This document shows positions 18,328 to 28,320 of a stretch of DNA of 64,000 nucleotides, piece after piece. How positions within the stretch are numbered: position 1 is the first letter of the stretch; the number at the start of each line of letters is the position of its first letter. A program made the translations under genes and the position numbers. Below the pieces are notes generated by a model. It worked only from the letters and a program-made list of their open reading frames with translations. It did not search any database and had not been told where the DNA came from. The DNA comes from an uncultured Pelagibacteraceae bacterium (GTDB lineage Bacteria; Pseudomonadota; Alphaproteobacteria; Pelagibacterales; Pelagibacteraceae), in NCBI GenBank assembly GCA_902573835.1, contig CACGKZ010000003.1, positions 35,803-99,802 of the forward strand. The letters are read 5' to 3'.

Positions 18328-20376
18328 TTAATTATTTGTCCCCGATTTTTGATATTTTAATTTTATATCCCGGCACTCACTCATAATTTTTGAGGCTCTA
18401 GATATACTATTTGAAAAATAGTAATCAATTGGATTTATATATACGCTCTCCTTTTCAAAATTATTATTAACTTTTTTCGATGGTTCTTTATACTTGGGTA
18501 GTTTATTTAAAGACTCAAAGTTTAATATTTTTTCTAGAACTTCATCTCTTAAAGTATTAAAACTATTAAAGAGGTTTTTATTTTTATAGGCATTTGTTAA
18601 TTTGTTAAGTACCTTCCAGCTTTCTAGAGCTTCGCCAGCAGGGTAAGATGCCTTTCTACATTCTTGAACTCTTCCTTCTAAGTTTTGGTAAAACCCATTT
18701 TCTTCAGTGTAAGCAGCACTCGGTAGAATTACATCCGCTATTTCAGCTCCACGATCACCATGGCTCCCTTGATAAATTATAAATTCATTATTTTTTTCAA
18801 ATTTAAGGTTATCTGAGTTTAGCAAATATAATATTTTAAATTTATTTTTTTTTATATTATTGAAAAACTCAAAATTATTTTTATCTTTATTAATTATTTT
18901 TAGATCTAAAGCTCCAACCGTTGAAGCATTTTGAATTAAAATATTTAACGCATTCCATTTTTCACTAATTAATTTTTTTTGATACAGAAAATTTTTGAGT
19001 TCTTCAAAAATAAATCCGCCAGAGTTCAATTCTAAAGCCGACTCTCCTATTATAATCATAGGTTTTTTTGCGGTGTCAAAAACTCTATTAAATTCGTGTT
19101 TTTCTTCAATAATGTCTTTAATTGTTTGGGTGTTGTCTCCTATAATTTTATAATCGTAAGTCTGATCCCCAGGGTTTCCAACTGAAAAAATTGGCGTTTT
19201 ATTGTTTCTAAAAGCTTTTCTTATTCTAGCATTTAAAATAGTGGCTTCGTGCCTAGGATTACAACCTACTAGTAATATTAAATCGGATTTTTCTATTCCG
19301 TTTATTGATGAATTAAATAAATAATTCATTTTATCTTCTGAGTTGATATAAAATTTTTTTTCCCTGAACTCTAAGTTATTACTTCCTAATAATTCAAAAA
19401 ATTTTTTAAATGCCAGTGTTGTTTCTAGACTTACAAGATCCCCCATATGACCAGCAATTTGTGAGTTTTCAGTTTCATTGAACTTTTTAATAATCACATC
19501 TAACGCTTCATCCCAGCTAGATTTGATTAATTTATTGTTTTTTTTAATATACGGAGTATCAAGTCTTTGCTTTAATAATCCGTCACATGAATATCTTGTT
19601 TTGTCTGAAATCCATTCTTCATTGATATCCTCATTTAATCTTGGAAGAACTCTTTTAACTTCCCATCCATACGTATCTACTCTTATATTTGAACCAACAG
19701 CATCTAATACATCAATGCTCTCAGTTTTTTTTAGTTCCCAAGGTCTAGCAGAGAAAGCGTATGGTTTTGAAGTTAAAGCTCCTACTGGACATAAATCAAT
19801 TACATTACCTGATAACTCAGACTCCATAGATTTTTCTAAGTAAGTTGTTATCTCCATGTTTTCACCTCTGCCTATTGCGCCTATTTCAGGCACACCTGCA
19901 ACTTCAGTTGCAAATCTCACACATCTAGTACAATGAATACACCTTGTCATTTGAGTTTTTATTAAAGGACCCATATATTTTTCACTTACATATCTTTTAT
20001 TCTCCGAAAATCTAGATTTATCCACTCCATAATAAAGAGATTGATCTTGAAGATCGCACTCACCGCCTTGATCGCATACTGGGCAATCTAAAGGATGATT
20101 AGCTAAAAGAAATTCCATCACACCCTTTCTTGCTTTCTCAACCATTTCAGTATTGGTTTTAATGTTCATGCCTTCAGCCGCCGGCATAGCACATGAAGCA
20201 ATTGGTTTCCGCGATTTATCAAGCTCTACTAAACACATTCTACAGTTTCCAGCTATTGAAAGTCTTTCGTGATAACAAAATCTTGGTATCTCTGCTCCAG
20301 CTATCTCACATGCCTGAAGAACAGTCATGCCTGGTTCAAATTCTACTTCTTTACCGTTGATATTTATTTTAGGCAT
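18328..20376 (-). CDS. nuoG: NADH-quinone oxidoreductase subunit G
   Basis: This is the large electron-transfer subunit. Of its 682 residues, the N-terminal ~220 carry the 2Fe-2S ferredoxin fold ([18 protein letters not shown] then GNCRMCLVE), the His/Cys motif [18 protein letters not shown], and the 4Fe-4S motif [11 protein letters not shown]. The remainder is a molybdopterin-oxidoreductase-like domain without cofactor, as in all NuoG. The extra N7 cluster cysteines seen in E. coli are not evident, matching mitochondrial and alphaproteobacterial forms. It overlaps nuoF by 8 nt. Confidence 0.97.
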   Translation of the reverse strand: MPKININGKEVEFEPGMTVLQACEIAGAEIPRFCYHERLSIAGNCRMCLVELDKSRKPIASCAMPAAEGMNIKTNTEMVEKARKGVMEFLLANHPLDCPVCDQGGECDLQDQSLYYGVDKSRFSENKRYVSEKYMGPLIKTQMTRCIHCTRCVRFATEVAGVPEIGAIGRGENMEITTYLEKSMESELSGNVIDLCPVGALTSKPYAFSARPWELKKTESIDVLDAVGSNIRVDTYGWEVKRVLPRLNEDINEEWISDKTRYSCDGLLKQRLDTPYIKKNNKLIKSSWDEALDVIIKKFNETENSQIAGHMGDLVSLETTLAFKKFFELLGSNNLEFREKKFYINSEDKMNYLFNSSINGIEKSDLILLVGCNPRHEATILNARIRKAFRNNKTPIFSVGNPGDQTYDYKIIGDNTQTIKDIIEEKHEFNRVFDTAKKPMIIIGESALELNSGGFIFEELKNFLYQKKLISEKWNALNILIQNASTVGALDLKIINKDKNNFEFFNNIKKNKFKILYLLNSDNLKFEKNNEFIIYQGSHGDRGAEIADVILPSAAYTEENGFYQNLEGRVQECRKASYPAGEALESWKVLNKLTNAYKNKNLFNSFNTLRDEVLEKILNFESLNKLPKYKEPSKKVNNNFEKESVYINPIDYYFSNSISRASKIMSECRDIKLKYQKSGTNN

Positions 20377-21712
20377 TCTTTTTTTCTAATAAATGTTGAT
20401 CAATTAAATAAGGAACATCTTTTTTCTTTTTTATAAGAGGATCATTACTACATTTTTTATCAATTTCTTTTCTAAAATGTCTCAATAATCCTTGAACAGG
20501 CCAGGCTGAACCTTCACCAAAAGCACAAATTGTATGACCTTCAATTTGTTTTGTTACATCATCTAATAAATCAATATCACTTAATGTTGTCTCACCTTTT
20601 GATGCTCTGTTTAAAATTCTCCACATCCAACCTGAACCTTCCCTACATGGGGTACACTGACCACAGCTCTCATGTTTATAAAACCTTGCTATTCTTGCCA
20701 TGCATGAAACAATATCTTGATCTTTATTAATAACTACTATTCCTGCAGTTCCTAAACCACTTTTATTTTCTACAAGAGAGTCGAAATCCATTTTGATAGT
20801 TTCACATATTTTTTTAGGCAGTAAAGGCATTGACGATCCACCTGGTATTACTGCTTGTAAATTATCCCAACCTCCAACAACACCACCTGCATAAGTATTA
20901 ATTAATTCTTTTAGAGGAATGCCCATTTCTTCTTCAACATTGCATGGAGAATTTACATTTCCAGATATACAAAAAATTTTTGTTCCGGTATTTTTTGGTC
21001 TTCCTAAAGATGCAAACCATTTGGCACCTCGTCTTAAAATAGTTGGAACCACAGCAATTGTTTCAACGTTATTTACTATAGTTGGACATCCATATAAACC
21101 TACTAATGCTGGAAACGGTGGTTTAAGTCTAGGCTGACCTTTATTACCCTCAATACTCTCTAATAGAGCTGTTTCTTCCCCGCAAATATAAGCACCAGCG
21201 CCATAATGAATATGAATATCAAAGTCCCAACCAGATCCACATGCATTTTTACCTAATAAGTTTTTTTTATAAGCTTGATTTATAGCTTCTTGCAGTCTTT
21301 GACCTTCAAAAGAATATTCACCCCTTATATAAATATAACAAACATGAGCTCCTACTGCAAAGCCTGCTATTAAACATCCCTCAATAAGCTTTTGAGGTTC
21401 AAATCTTAAAATATCTCGATCCTTACAAGTTCCTGGTTCAGATTCATCTGCATTTATAACTAAGTAATGTGGTCTTGAACCAACTTTTTTAGGAGCAAAA
21501 GACCACTTCATTCCAGTTGAAAAACCAGCACCGCCCCTACCTCTCAATTCTGAGGTTTTAATCTCGTTAATAATCCATTCTTTTCCTTTAGAAATAATTT
21601 CTTTCGTATTCTTCCAATCATCACGTTCAATTGCTTTATCTAGTTCCCAACCATGATTATTATACAAATTTTTAAAAATTTTATTTTCTTTTTTAAGCAT
21701 GTTCTGATCCAT
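20369..21712 (-). CDS. nuoF: NADH-quinone oxidoreductase subunit F
   Basis: This is the FMN- and NADH-binding subunit that starts electron transfer. The 447-residue protein has the NADH/FMN glycine-rich loop [14 protein letters not shown] (about residues 57-70), the FMN motif [28 protein letters not shown], and the N3 4Fe-4S ligand motif [11 protein letters not shown] near the C-terminus. It overlaps nuoE by 20 nt; a second ATG four codons in (21700) would shorten that overlap to 8 nt. Confidence 0.97.
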   Translation of the reverse strand: MDQNMLKKENKIFKNLYNNHGWELDKAIERDDWKNTKEIISKGKEWIINEIKTSELRGRGGAGFSTGMKWSFAPKKVGSRPHYLVINADESEPGTCKDRDILRFEPQKLIEGCLIAGFAVGAHVCYIYIRGEYSFEGQRLQEAINQAYKKNLLGKNACGSGWDFDIHIHYGAGAYICGEETALLESIEGNKGQPRLKPPFPALVGLYGCPTIVNNVETIAVVPTILRRGAKWFASLGRPKNTGTKIFCISGNVNSPCNVEEEMGIPLKELINTYAGGVVGGWDNLQAVIPGGSSMPLLPKKICETIKMDFDSLVENKSGLGTAGIVVINKDQDIVSCMARIARFYKHESCGQCTPCREGSGWMWRILNRASKGETTLSDIDLLDDVTKQIEGHTICAFGEGSAWPVQGLLRHFRKEIDKKCSNDPLIKKKKDVPYLIDQHLLEKKNA

Positions 21713-22298
21713 TTATTATTTTTGTATCTTCAGGTGAAGTATTTTTTCTTCCTCTATAAGAGCCGGGTTTAAGAATTTTATCATTAAATATTGATTCTAT
21801 AATTTTGCTAGTACTTTTTTCGTCCAAATCCTCATAATAATCGTTATTAATTTGCATCATTGGAGCATTTACACAAGCGCCTAAACATTCTACCTCGGTC
21901 CAAGAACACTCTCCATTTTTAGAAACTTGATTTTCTTTTTCAGAAATTTTTTGTTTGCACACTTTTACAATTTTATCAGCACCTCTTATTAAACACGGTG
22001 TTGTAGTACAGACTTGAATGAAATATTTACCAACTGGTGATAAGTTAAACATGCTATAAAAAGTTGCTACTTCATACACACTTATGTAAGGCATTGATAA
22101 GTATTTTGAAATATATTTTATAGCTGAAAGAGGAATCCAATTATTATTTTGTTTTTGTGCTAAATACAAAAAAGGCATAACCGCACTTTTTTTGTTCTTT
22201 TTTGGGTATTTTTTTAAAATTTCTTCAGCAATACTTTTAAATTTATTATTAAACTCAAAATTTTCAGGTTGTTCTGAATGAACTTTTTTTATACTCAT
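21693..22298 (-). CDS. nuoE: NADH-quinone oxidoreductase subunit E
   Basis: This thioredoxin-like subunit carries the N1a 2Fe-2S cluster. The 201-residue protein has the helical N-terminal domain, the motif [19 protein letters not shown], and the four cluster cysteines in [14 protein letters not shown] and [12 protein letters not shown]. It overlaps nuoD by 4 nt at the start and nuoF at the end, typical of coupled translation through the operon. Confidence 0.96.
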   Translation of the reverse strand: MSIKKVHSEQPENFEFNNKFKSIAEEILKKYPKKNKKSAVMPFLYLAQKQNNNWIPLSAIKYISKYLSMPYISVYEVATFYSMFNLSPVGKYFIQVCTTTPCLIRGADKIVKVCKQKISEKENQVSKNGECSWTEVECLGACVNAPMMQINNDYYEDLDEKSTSKIIESIFNDKILKPGSYRGRKNTSPEDTKIINGSEHA

Positions 22299-23467
22299 CT
22301 ATCAACCTCCCCAAATACAATATCTAATGAGCCTAAAACCGCTGGAACATCTGCTAGCATATGACCTTTAATTAAAAAATCCATTGCTTGAAGATGAGAA
22401 AATCCTGGTGCTCTTATTTTGCATCTATATGGTCTGTTGCTTCCATCAGATATTAAATAAACTCCAAATTCCCCTTTTGGGGCTTCCACAGCTGAATAAA
22501 CATTGCCAGCTGGAACTCTAAAACCTTCAGTAAATAATTTAAAATGATGTATCAATGCTTCCATAGATTGTTTTAAATCTTCCCTTTTAGGAGGAGATAT
22601 TTTACCATCAACAGTTTTTATAGGTCCTTTGGGTAAATTTTTAATACATTGTTTAATTATTTTTACACTTTCTCTCATTTCTTCAATCCTACATAAGTAT
22701 CTATCGTAACAATCCCCATTCTTTCCTACTGGGATTTTAAAATCTAAATCTTGATAACATTCATAAGGTTGAGATTTTCTTAAATCCCATGGAATGCCCG
22801 ATCCTCTAAGCATCACACCGGTAAAACTATGATCTAACGCATCTTTTTTAGAAACTAATCCGATATCAACATTTCTTTGTTTGAATATTCTATTCTCAGT
22901 TAATAAATCTTCTAAATCATTTATTATTTTAGGAAATGTCTCACAAAATTTACCTATATCATCTATTAATTTTGTAGGTAAGTCTTTGTGAACTCCTCCT
23001 GTTCTAAAATAATTTGCGTGAAGTCTTGAGCCAGAAGCTCTTTCATAAAAAGTCATTAAAGTTTCTCTTTCTTCAAATCCCCATAAAGAGGGTGTTAAAG
23101 CTCCGACATCTAAAGCTTGAGTAGTAATATTTAATATATGACTTAATATCCTTCCAATTTCACAAAAAATTACCCTTATATACTTTGCTCTAATAGGTAC
23201 CTCAATTTTAAGTAATTTCTCAGTTGCTAAAGCAAATGCATGCTCTTGGTTCATTGGCGCGACGTAATCAAGTCTATCAAAATAAGGTAATGCTTGAGTA
23301 TAAGTTTTATTCTCTATTAGTTTTTCAGTCCCTCGATGTAACAATCCAATATGTGGATCAGCTTTTTCAACTATTTCACCTTCTAATTCCAGTATTAGTC
23401 TTAGCACTCCATGGGCTGCAGGGTGTTGAGGGCCAAAATTTAATGTCATTGATTTAGATTTTTTCAT
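22295..23467 (-). CDS. nuoD: NADH-quinone oxidoreductase subunit D
   Basis: This 49-kDa-type subunit, related to the large subunit of NiFe hydrogenases, forms the quinone-binding pocket with NuoB. The 390-residue protein begins with the conserved [16 protein letters not shown], then [23 protein letters not shown], and the family signature around [17 protein letters not shown]. It ends with [14 protein letters not shown], the canonical C-terminus. It is a separate gene, not fused to nuoC as in E. coli. Confidence 0.97.
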   Translation of the reverse strand: MKKSKSMTLNFGPQHPAAHGVLRLILELEGEIVEKADPHIGLLHRGTEKLIENKTYTQALPYFDRLDYVAPMNQEHAFALATEKLLKIEVPIRAKYIRVIFCEIGRILSHILNITTQALDVGALTPSLWGFEERETLMTFYERASGSRLHANYFRTGGVHKDLPTKLIDDIGKFCETFPKIINDLEDLLTENRIFKQRNVDIGLVSKKDALDHSFTGVMLRGSGIPWDLRKSQPYECYQDLDFKIPVGKNGDCYDRYLCRIEEMRESVKIIKQCIKNLPKGPIKTVDGKISPPKREDLKQSMEALIHHFKLFTEGFRVPAGNVYSAVEAPKGEFGVYLISDGSNRPYRCKIRAPGFSHLQAMDFLIKGHMLADVPAVLGSLDIVFGEVDR

Positions 23468-24068
23468 TTTTTTTGCTTTCTTTTACCTCTTTTAAATATT
23501 TTGTACCCTCCCAAGGACTGCTAAAGTCAAAATTTCTATAATTTTGTTCTAATTTAACTGGCTCATAAATTACTTTTTTTTCTTTTTCGCTATATCTAAC
23601 TTCATTAAATCCAGTTAATGGAAAATCTTTTCTTAAAGGATGTCCTTTGAAATTATAATCAGTAAGAATTCTTCGTAAGTCAGGATGATTGGTAAATTTT
23701 ATACCATACATATCAAAAATTTCTCTTTCCATCCAATTAGCTGATGGAAATATTTTTACTATTGAAGGTATCTTTTCATTTGACTCAAATTTTATTGATA
23801 TTTTTAATCTAATATTATTTTCTATTGAAAGAAGCAAATATACCAATTCAAATCTTTTTTCGTCATTAGGATAATCTATTGCTGCTATATCAATTAATTG
23901 TTTAAATTTAAATCTGTCATCTAATTTTAAAAATTTGATAATTTCAACTATTTCACTTACTGAGGTTTTAAATAATAATTCTTCAAATTTTATTTCGGAA
24001 CCATAAATTTTATTTGAAAGTTCAGAATTTATTAATTTTTCTAATTTATTTAAATTTTGATTGCTCAT
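23454..24068 (-). CDS. nuoC: NADH-quinone oxidoreductase subunit C
   Basis: This 30-kDa-type peripheral-arm subunit stabilises the quinone module. The 204-residue protein contains the PROSITE-type signature region around [20 protein letters not shown] and [19 protein letters not shown], which is diagnostic. Its C-terminal tail ([11 protein letters not shown]) overlaps the nuoD start by 14 nt. Stand-alone NuoC is the alphaproteobacterial arrangement. Confidence 0.96.
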   Translation of the reverse strand: MSNQNLNKLEKLINSELSNKIYGSEIKFEELLFKTSVSEIVEIIKFLKLDDRFKFKQLIDIAAIDYPNDEKRFELVYLLLSIENNIRLKISIKFESNEKIPSIVKIFPSANWMEREIFDMYGIKFTNHPDLRRILTDYNFKGHPLRKDFPLTGFNEVRYSEKEKKVIYEPVKLEQNYRNFDFSSPWEGTKYLKEVKESKKNEKI

Positions 24069-24071
24069 AAG

Positions 24072-24602
24072 CTATCTATTAATATCTCCCTCTCTCCTAA
24101 TTTTTTTTTGTAATTGTAGAATTCCATATAAAAGTGCCTCTGCAGATGGTGGGCATCCCGGCACATAAACATCAACTGGGACAATTTTATCACAACCTCT
24201 AACAACTGAATATGAGTAATGATAATAGCCACCTCCATTAGCACAGCTTCCCATTGAAATTACATATCTAGGTTCAGGCATTTGATCATAAACTTTCCGT
24301 AAAGCTGGGGCCATCTTGTTTGTTAAAGTACCAGCAACTATCATTACATCTGATTGTCTTGGCGAGGCCCTTGGAGCGGCACCAAATCTTTCAAGATCAT
24401 ACCTTGGCATCGAGGTATGCATCATTTCAACTGCACAACACGCAAGACCAAATGTCATCCAATGTAAAGAACCTGTTCTTGCCCAATTAATTAAATTATT
24501 TGTAGAAGTAGTTATAAAACCCTTTTCTGCAAAATCTTTTGCTATCTCCTTAAATTCGTCAGGGACTTTTTTTAATCTTTCATCTGAGTCTAATATTCTC
24601 AT
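24072..24602 (-). CDS. nuoB: NADH-quinone oxidoreductase subunit B
   Basis: This PSST subunit carries cluster N2, the final donor to quinone. Its family marks are [22 protein letters not shown] with tandem cysteines and [43 protein letters not shown] with the other two ligands. I chose the ATG at 24602 (176 residues): it forms an ATGA overlap with the nuoA stop and has GGAG about 8-10 nt upstream. An in-frame ATG at 24629 would lie deeper inside nuoA and adds nine residues absent from typical family starts. Confidence 0.96.
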   Translation of the reverse strand: MRILDSDERLKKVPDEFKEIAKDFAEKGFITTSTNNLINWARTGSLHWMTFGLACCAVEMMHTSMPRYDLERFGAAPRASPRQSDVMIVAGTLTNKMAPALRKVYDQMPEPRYVISMGSCANGGGYYHYSYSVVRGCDKIVPVDVYVPGCPPSAEALLYGILQLQKKIRREGDINR

Positions 24603-24967
24603 TCCCACTCCAATGCTCCCTTTTTCCATTCATAGATAAAACCAATAGTTAGAACTGCTAAAAATATCATCATAGACCAAAATCCAAATACTCCAATTTC
24701 TCCTAGAGTAATTGCCCAGGGAAATAGGAAAGCTATTTCTAAATCAAAAATTATAAAGAGTATTGCTACTAGATAAAATCGAACATCAAACTCCATTCTT
24801 GAATCGTCAAACGCATCAAATCCACACTCATAAGCTGAAAGCTTCTCAGGGTCAGGATTGGATGGGGATGAAATAAAATTTATTACTATAAAACCAATAC
24901 TAATAAGCAAGGCTATAAATAAAAATATTATAATAGATAAGTAATCTGTTAAAAAGTTATAAATCAT
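24599..24967 (-). CDS. nuoA: NADH-quinone oxidoreductase subunit A
   Basis: This is the first gene of the nuo operon, a small three-helix membrane subunit of complex I. The 122-residue protein has the conserved loop [18 protein letters not shown] with the glutamate-cysteine-glycine core, then [22 protein letters not shown], a very conserved helix. Its start at 24967 faces the divergent promoter region. Expression probably drives the entire 22-gene leftward unit. Confidence 0.96.
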   Translation of the reverse strand: MIYNFLTDYLSIIIFLFIALLISIGFIVINFISSPSNPDPEKLSAYECGFDAFDDSRMEFDVRFYLVAILFIIFDLEIAFLFPWAITLGEIGVFGFWSMMIFLAVLTIGFIYEWKKGALEWE

Positions 24968-25033
24968 TTAATCAATATCTACCTCAATACACACAGTTTG
25001 AGGATTTTTATATTAATCTTACTTAGGATTTAT

Positions 25034-25039
25034 ATTATA
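25034..25039 (-). promoter_or_regulatory. Candidate -10 element for the nuo unit
   Basis: On the minus strand TATAAT lies at 25039-25034, about 70 nt before the nuoA ATG. No good -35 is seen at 17 nt (ACTGTC), so this may be activator-dependent or of weak consensus. The 200-nt gap 24968-25167 is otherwise non-coding and holds this element, the rightward promoter and the Fur-type dyad. Confidence 0.4.
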
Positions 25040-25076
25040 TCTTAATCCGAGTCTAGGACAGTTATGTAGCAATTAG

Positions 25077-25105
25077 TTGATAATGATTCTCAAATCACAT
25101 ATTAA
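25077..25105 (+). promoter_or_regulatory. Candidate promoter of the methyltransferase/GT-C pair
   Basis: TTGATA at 25077-25082 and TATTAA at 25100-25105 are separated by 17 nt, a good sigma70-type match for this AT-rich genome. It would start transcription about 55 nt before the ATG at 25168. The -35 lies inside the Fur-like dyad. Confidence 0.5.
25078..25092. promoter_or_regulatory. Fur-type 7-1-7 dyad
   Basis: The bases TGATAAT-G-ATTCTCA match the classical Fur 7-1-7 box (TGATAAT-N-ATTATCA) at 13 of 14 defined positions; with flanking bases the dyad extends to TTGA...TCAA. It overlaps the -35 of the rightward promoter and lies about 40 nt upstream of the nuo -10. A role in iron-dependent repression is inferred from the match and position only. 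Confidence 0.5.
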
Positions 25106-25167
25106 AGCTCTATATATGAACATGAAATTTGAGTTTTTCTTAATGAATTTCTAACTTAAAAATAGGA

Positions 25168-25971
25168 ATGTTTTTTTTAAAAGAATATAAGGCAAAAAAG
25201 ATCAAAGCCCCAGACAATTTCTCTAACAGAAAGAGAATCATGTCTAGCAAAAATAAGAATTTGATTTATCTGTTAAATAAAAGATTTTCGTGGATGAAAA
25301 AATACATCAGAGGTAAGAAAACTATAATCGAATTAGGTTCTGGTAATGGATGTATTAAAAAAATAATAGATGATAAAAAGATTATTTTAACTGATATCAT
25401 TAAATATCCTTGGATAGATAAAAAGGTCGATATGATGAAAATAAATTTAGAAAAAAAATATTTGAAAAAAATTGATATTTTTATAATTAATCATTCACTC
25501 CATCATTGCGCAAATCCTGCATTAACATTAAAAAAAATGTCAATTTATCTGAAAAAAAATGGATATATATTAATAAATGAACCTGAAACATCTTTTTTTT
25601 TAAAGTTAATTCAAATAGTTCTAGATGATGAAAGCTGGTCTTTAAAATCAAAAGTATTCAACCACAAAAGTATTTTTAACCCTAAAAATCCTTGGATTTC
25701 AAATACAGCAGTAGCTCAACTTTTATTTAAAAATGAGAAAAAATTTCAAAAATATTTTCCTCAATATAAGATTGTAGAAAATAAATTGTCAGAATTTTTT
25801 ATTTTTTTAAACTCAGGAGGAGTAAACTCAAGTTTTTTTCATATAAAACTCAATAATTTTTTTTTAAGAGTACTTAATTTTATTGATGAAATTTTAATCT
25901 TTTTTTTGCCAAATATTTTTGCTCTTAATAGAACTATAATTTTAAAAAAGATAAATGAGAATAAAAAATAG
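25168..25971 (+). CDS. Class I SAM-dependent methyltransferase
   Basis: It is probably a small-molecule or sugar/lipid methyltransferase, substrate unknown. The 267-residue protein has the SAM-binding glycine loop IIELGSGNGCIKKII (about residues 53-67), an acidic second strand (KIILTDIIKYPW), and a motif-IV-like FIINHSLHHCANPALTLKKM, as in the Methyltransf_11 group. A NGYILINEPE strand comes next. The C-terminal third is hydrophobic (NFFLRVLNFIDEILIFFLPNIF) and may touch the membrane. An AGGA precedes the ATG. The gene overlaps the following membrane protein by 17 nt, so the two probably act together on a lipid-linked or surface glycan. Very AT-rich even for this window. Confidence 0.75.
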   Translation: MFFLKEYKAKKIKAPDNFSNRKRIMSSKNKNLIYLLNKRFSWMKKYIRGKKTIIELGSGNGCIKKIIDDKKIILTDIIKYPWIDKKVDMMKINLEKKYLKKIDIFIINHSLHHCANPALTLKKMSIYLKKNGYILINEPETSFFLKLIQIVLDDESWSLKSKVFNHKSIFNPKNPWISNTAVAQLLFKNEKKFQKYFPQYKIVENKLSEFFIFLNSGGVNSSFFHIKLNNFFLRVLNFIDEILIFFLPNIFALNRTIILKKINENKK

Positions 25972-27508
25972 AAATTTATTATCCATTTCGCTAGTTATTT
26001 TTTTAATTATTTTTTCAATTACTTTTAATCAATATTACGGATATATAGGAATTTTGCCTATAGACAGTTTTTTGGTTTTTAATTCTGGTTATGATCTAAT
26101 GAATGGATATTATCCGTTTAAAGACTATTGGACAATTAAAGAGCCATTTATAGATTTAATACAAGCAATTTTTTTTAAACTATTTGGTGTTTCATGGTTT
26201 TCATATGTTTTTCACGCATCTATTTTTAATTGTATCATTACTGTCTTTACTTTTTTTCTATTAAAAACTTTAAATTTAAATAATGGTCTAAGTTTTTTTT
26301 ATTCTATTTGTGTTGCTGTATTAACATATCCGACAGCTGGAACACCCTTTAGTGATCATCATACATTAATATTATGTTCATTATCCTTATATTTATTTAT
26401 TTTAGCTATTGATAAAAAAAATAATTATTTTTGGTTTTTTATTCCTATTTTACTTGGATTTTCATTTTTATCTAAACAAGCACCAACTGTTTATGTAATT
26501 TTTTTAATTACAATTTTATCTATAATTTTTTTTTTCAGATCAAAAAATATATCGAATTTTGTATACGCATTTGCTGGATTTATAACAATTTTAATTTTAT
26601 TTTTCTTTTTTCTTTTTTTTGGAGGAATAAAATTTAACGATTTTCTGATTCAGTATTTTTCATATCCAATGTCGCTTGGTGGAACTAGATTTGAATGGTT
26701 ATTTCCTTTTGAGTTTAAAAGAATTATTTGGAGATACAAATTACAATATTTATCTATTTTAGTTTTAATTTATTTATTCATTAAGTTTTCATTCGAAAAA
26801 AAAAGTAAGAAGTTATCTGATTACTTAATTATTTTAAGTGTAATCGTTTTTTGCTTATTAACCATAATGCATCAATTGATGACAATTAATGCGATATTCA
26901 TTTACTGTTTAATACCAATTTTTTGCGGCCTTTCTCACATCTATTCAGAAAAATACTTAAAAAAAAATCGGATAATTGGTAATTTATTAATCGCACTTAC
27001 GCTGTGTTCAACACTCTATTATTACTCTCAATACGTTAAAAATCGTACTTTCATGGATTTGAGAGACGTTAATTTAGAAAATTCAATTGATGGTAAAGAA
27101 ATACATCCGGAGTTATCAGGAATTAAATGGATTACAATGTTTTATCCTACAGATCCAGCTAAAGAAGCTTCTAATATTAAGTTAGTTTTAAAAACATTGG
27201 AAGAAGATAAAAGTAAAAAGATAATCATAACAGATTATCAATTCATTTCAGTTTTTTTAAAGCAATATGATTTTTCCCCGACAAGGTTCTGGTATGATTT
27301 TCACGGGTATCCAACAGAAAAAAATGTGTATTTTAATTATTGGAAAAAATTTGTATTAAAAAAAATAAGAAAAAATAATATACAGAATATTTATGTTTTA
27401 AAACCCTTACATGGTGAAACTAAACCATTAGAAAATATTTTAAAAGATTGTTACCAGAAGCAAAAATTTTCAGAAACTTTTTATAAATTAATTTTAAAAA
27501 ATTGTTAA
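25955..27508 (+). CDS. Polytopic membrane protein, GT-C glycosyltransferase-like
   Basis: It is probably a polyprenyl-phosphate-sugar dependent glycosyltransferase of the GT-C/ArnT-PMT type, acting at the outer face of the inner membrane. The 517-residue protein has one N-terminal helix, then a first extracytoplasmic loop with an acidic residue and aromatic cluster (LPIDSFLVFNSGYDLMNGYY, about residues 34-53), then around ten further hydrophobic helices. A soluble C-terminal domain follows from about residue 370. That layout fits GT-C enzymes, but no catalytic motif identifies a specific family or sugar. Translation is coupled to the upstream methyltransferase. It ends only 8 nt before the 3' end of the opposing tRNA-Asp. 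Confidence 0.6.
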   Translation: MRIKNRNLLSISLVIFLIIFSITFNQYYGYIGILPIDSFLVFNSGYDLMNGYYPFKDYWTIKEPFIDLIQAIFFKLFGVSWFSYVFHASIFNCIITVFTFFLLKTLNLNNGLSFFYSICVAVLTYPTAGTPFSDHHTLILCSLSLYLFILAIDKKNNYFWFFIPILLGFSFLSKQAPTVYVIFLITILSIIFFFRSKNISNFVYAFAGFITILILFFFFLFFGGIKFNDFLIQYFSYPMSLGGTRFEWLFPFEFKRIIWRYKLQYLSILVLIYLFIKFSFEKKSKKLSDYLIILSVIVFCLLTIMHQLMTINAIFIYCLIPIFCGLSHIYSEKYLKKNRIIGNLLIALTLCSTLYYYSQYVKNRTFMDLRDVNLENSIDGKEIHPELSGIKWITMFYPTDPAKEASNIKLVLKTLEEDKSKKIIITDYQFISVFLKQYDFSPTRFWYDFHGYPTEKNVYFNYWKKFVLKKIRKNNIQNIYVLKPLHGETKPLENILKDCYQKQKFSETFYKLILKNC

Positions 27509-27516
27509 CTATTTCG

Positions 27517-27594
27517 TGGCGGGAGTGACGGGACTCGAACCCGCGGCCTCCTGCGTGACAGGCAGGCGCTCTAACCAAACTGAGCTACACCCCC
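27517..27594 (-). tRNA. tRNA-Asp (anticodon GTC)
   Basis: Read leftwards the gene gives a 7-bp acceptor stem (GGGGGTG with CACTCCC, one G-U pair), D arm GCTCAGTTTGGTTAGAGC, an anticodon loop CTGTCAC with anticodon GTC closed by a GCCTG-type stem, T arm with GGTTCGAGTCC, discriminator G and an encoded CCA. All arms fold. Confidence 0.97.
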
Positions 27595-27597
27595 AAA

Positions 27598-27673
27598 TGG
27601 TGGGTGGTAAAGGACTCGAACCTATGACCCTCTCGGTGTAAACGAGATGCTCTACCAACTGAGCTAACCACCC
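27598..27673 (-). tRNA. tRNA-Val (anticodon TAC)
   Basis: Read leftwards: acceptor GGGTGGT pairing with ACCACCC, D arm GCTCAGTTGGTAGAGC, anticodon stem TCTCG/CGAGA with loop TTTACAC (anticodon TAC), T arm GGTTCGAGTCC, discriminator A and encoded CCA. It lies 3 nt upstream of tRNA-Asp, so the two are almost certainly one transcript. Confidence 0.97.
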
Positions 27674-27687
27674 TGAAATTTGTTCGA

Positions 27688-27716
27688 CATATACAATATA
27701 ATTCCCGTAAAGTAAA
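27688..27716 (-). promoter_or_regulatory. Candidate promoter of the tRNA-Val/tRNA-Asp transcript
   Basis: On the minus strand TTTACT (27716-27711), a 17-nt spacer and TATATG (27693-27688) sit about 15 nt before the tRNA-Val 5' end. Confidence 0.4.
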
Positions 27717-27759
27717 AATGTATTTATTGAGCTACAAATAAGCTGTATTATTAACGGAA

Positions 27760-28320
27760 ATGATTCTTGAATGTAAATCTTGCCAAAAAAAATTTATAGT
27801 GCCTGATAATGCTATCACAAAGGCTGGTCGATTAGTTCAGTGCAGTTCGTGTGGTAACAAATGGACACAATTTCCAGTAATTGAAAAGACAGCAAAAAAA
27901 CCAAAAAATTTACAAGTTAAAAAAGAGACAATTAAAAAAACTGTAAAAATTCAAACTAAAACAAAAGAGCAAAAAATTTTTAGTGCAACAGAAAAGAAAA
28001 AAAAAATAGTTAAGAAAAAAAGAGGGCCGTCAATTTATTCTAAAGAATACCTAGAAAAAAAACATGGGATCAATATTGATGGAAATAATACCCGTGAAGA
28101 AAAAAATTACTCATACAATAAAGCATCAAAATCTTATTTTGGCTTTTACAGCTATTTAATTATACTATTATTCTTATTCTCGTCAGTTATAGGAATTTTA
28201 AATCTTACAAAGGAAATTATTATATTTTACTTACCTTTTACAGAGATCTATATAGAATATTTATTTGAAAATTTAAATTATTTTGGAATACTTTTTAGGG
28301 ACGCGTTTAATATATATTAA
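27760..28320 (+). CDS. MJ0042-type zinc-ribbon protein with C-terminal membrane helix
   Basis: Function is unknown. The 186-residue protein begins with a four-cysteine zinc ribbon of the MJ0042/zinc_ribbon_5 type: C5-x2-C8 and C28-x2-C31, the latter in QCSSCGNKW. A long lysine-rich low-complexity linker runs from about residues 45 to 115. Then comes a hydrophobic segment (YSYLIILLFLFSSVIGIL, about residues 130-147) likely to be a membrane anchor, and a second hydrophobic stretch near 150-160. Such proteins are widespread single genes in alphaproteobacteria. The stop overlaps the stop of the opposing 848-residue gene by 4 nt (shared TTAA). Confidence 0.8.
   Translation: MILECKSCQKKFIVPDNAITKAGRLVQCSSCGNKWTQFPVIEKTAKKPKNLQVKKETIKKTVKIQTKTKEQKIFSATEKKKKIVKKKRGPSIYSKEYLEKKHGINIDGNNTREEKNYSYNKASKSYFGFYSYLIILLFLFSSVIGILNLTKEIIIFYLPFTEIYIEYLFENLNYFGILFRDAFNIY

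Noticed and set aside
24968..25167. A small RNA or short gene in the nuo/methyltransferase gap
   Set aside because: No frame with a start and ribosome site of useful length and no stable GC-rich hairpin; the gap is explained by two divergent promoters and the Fur-like dyad.
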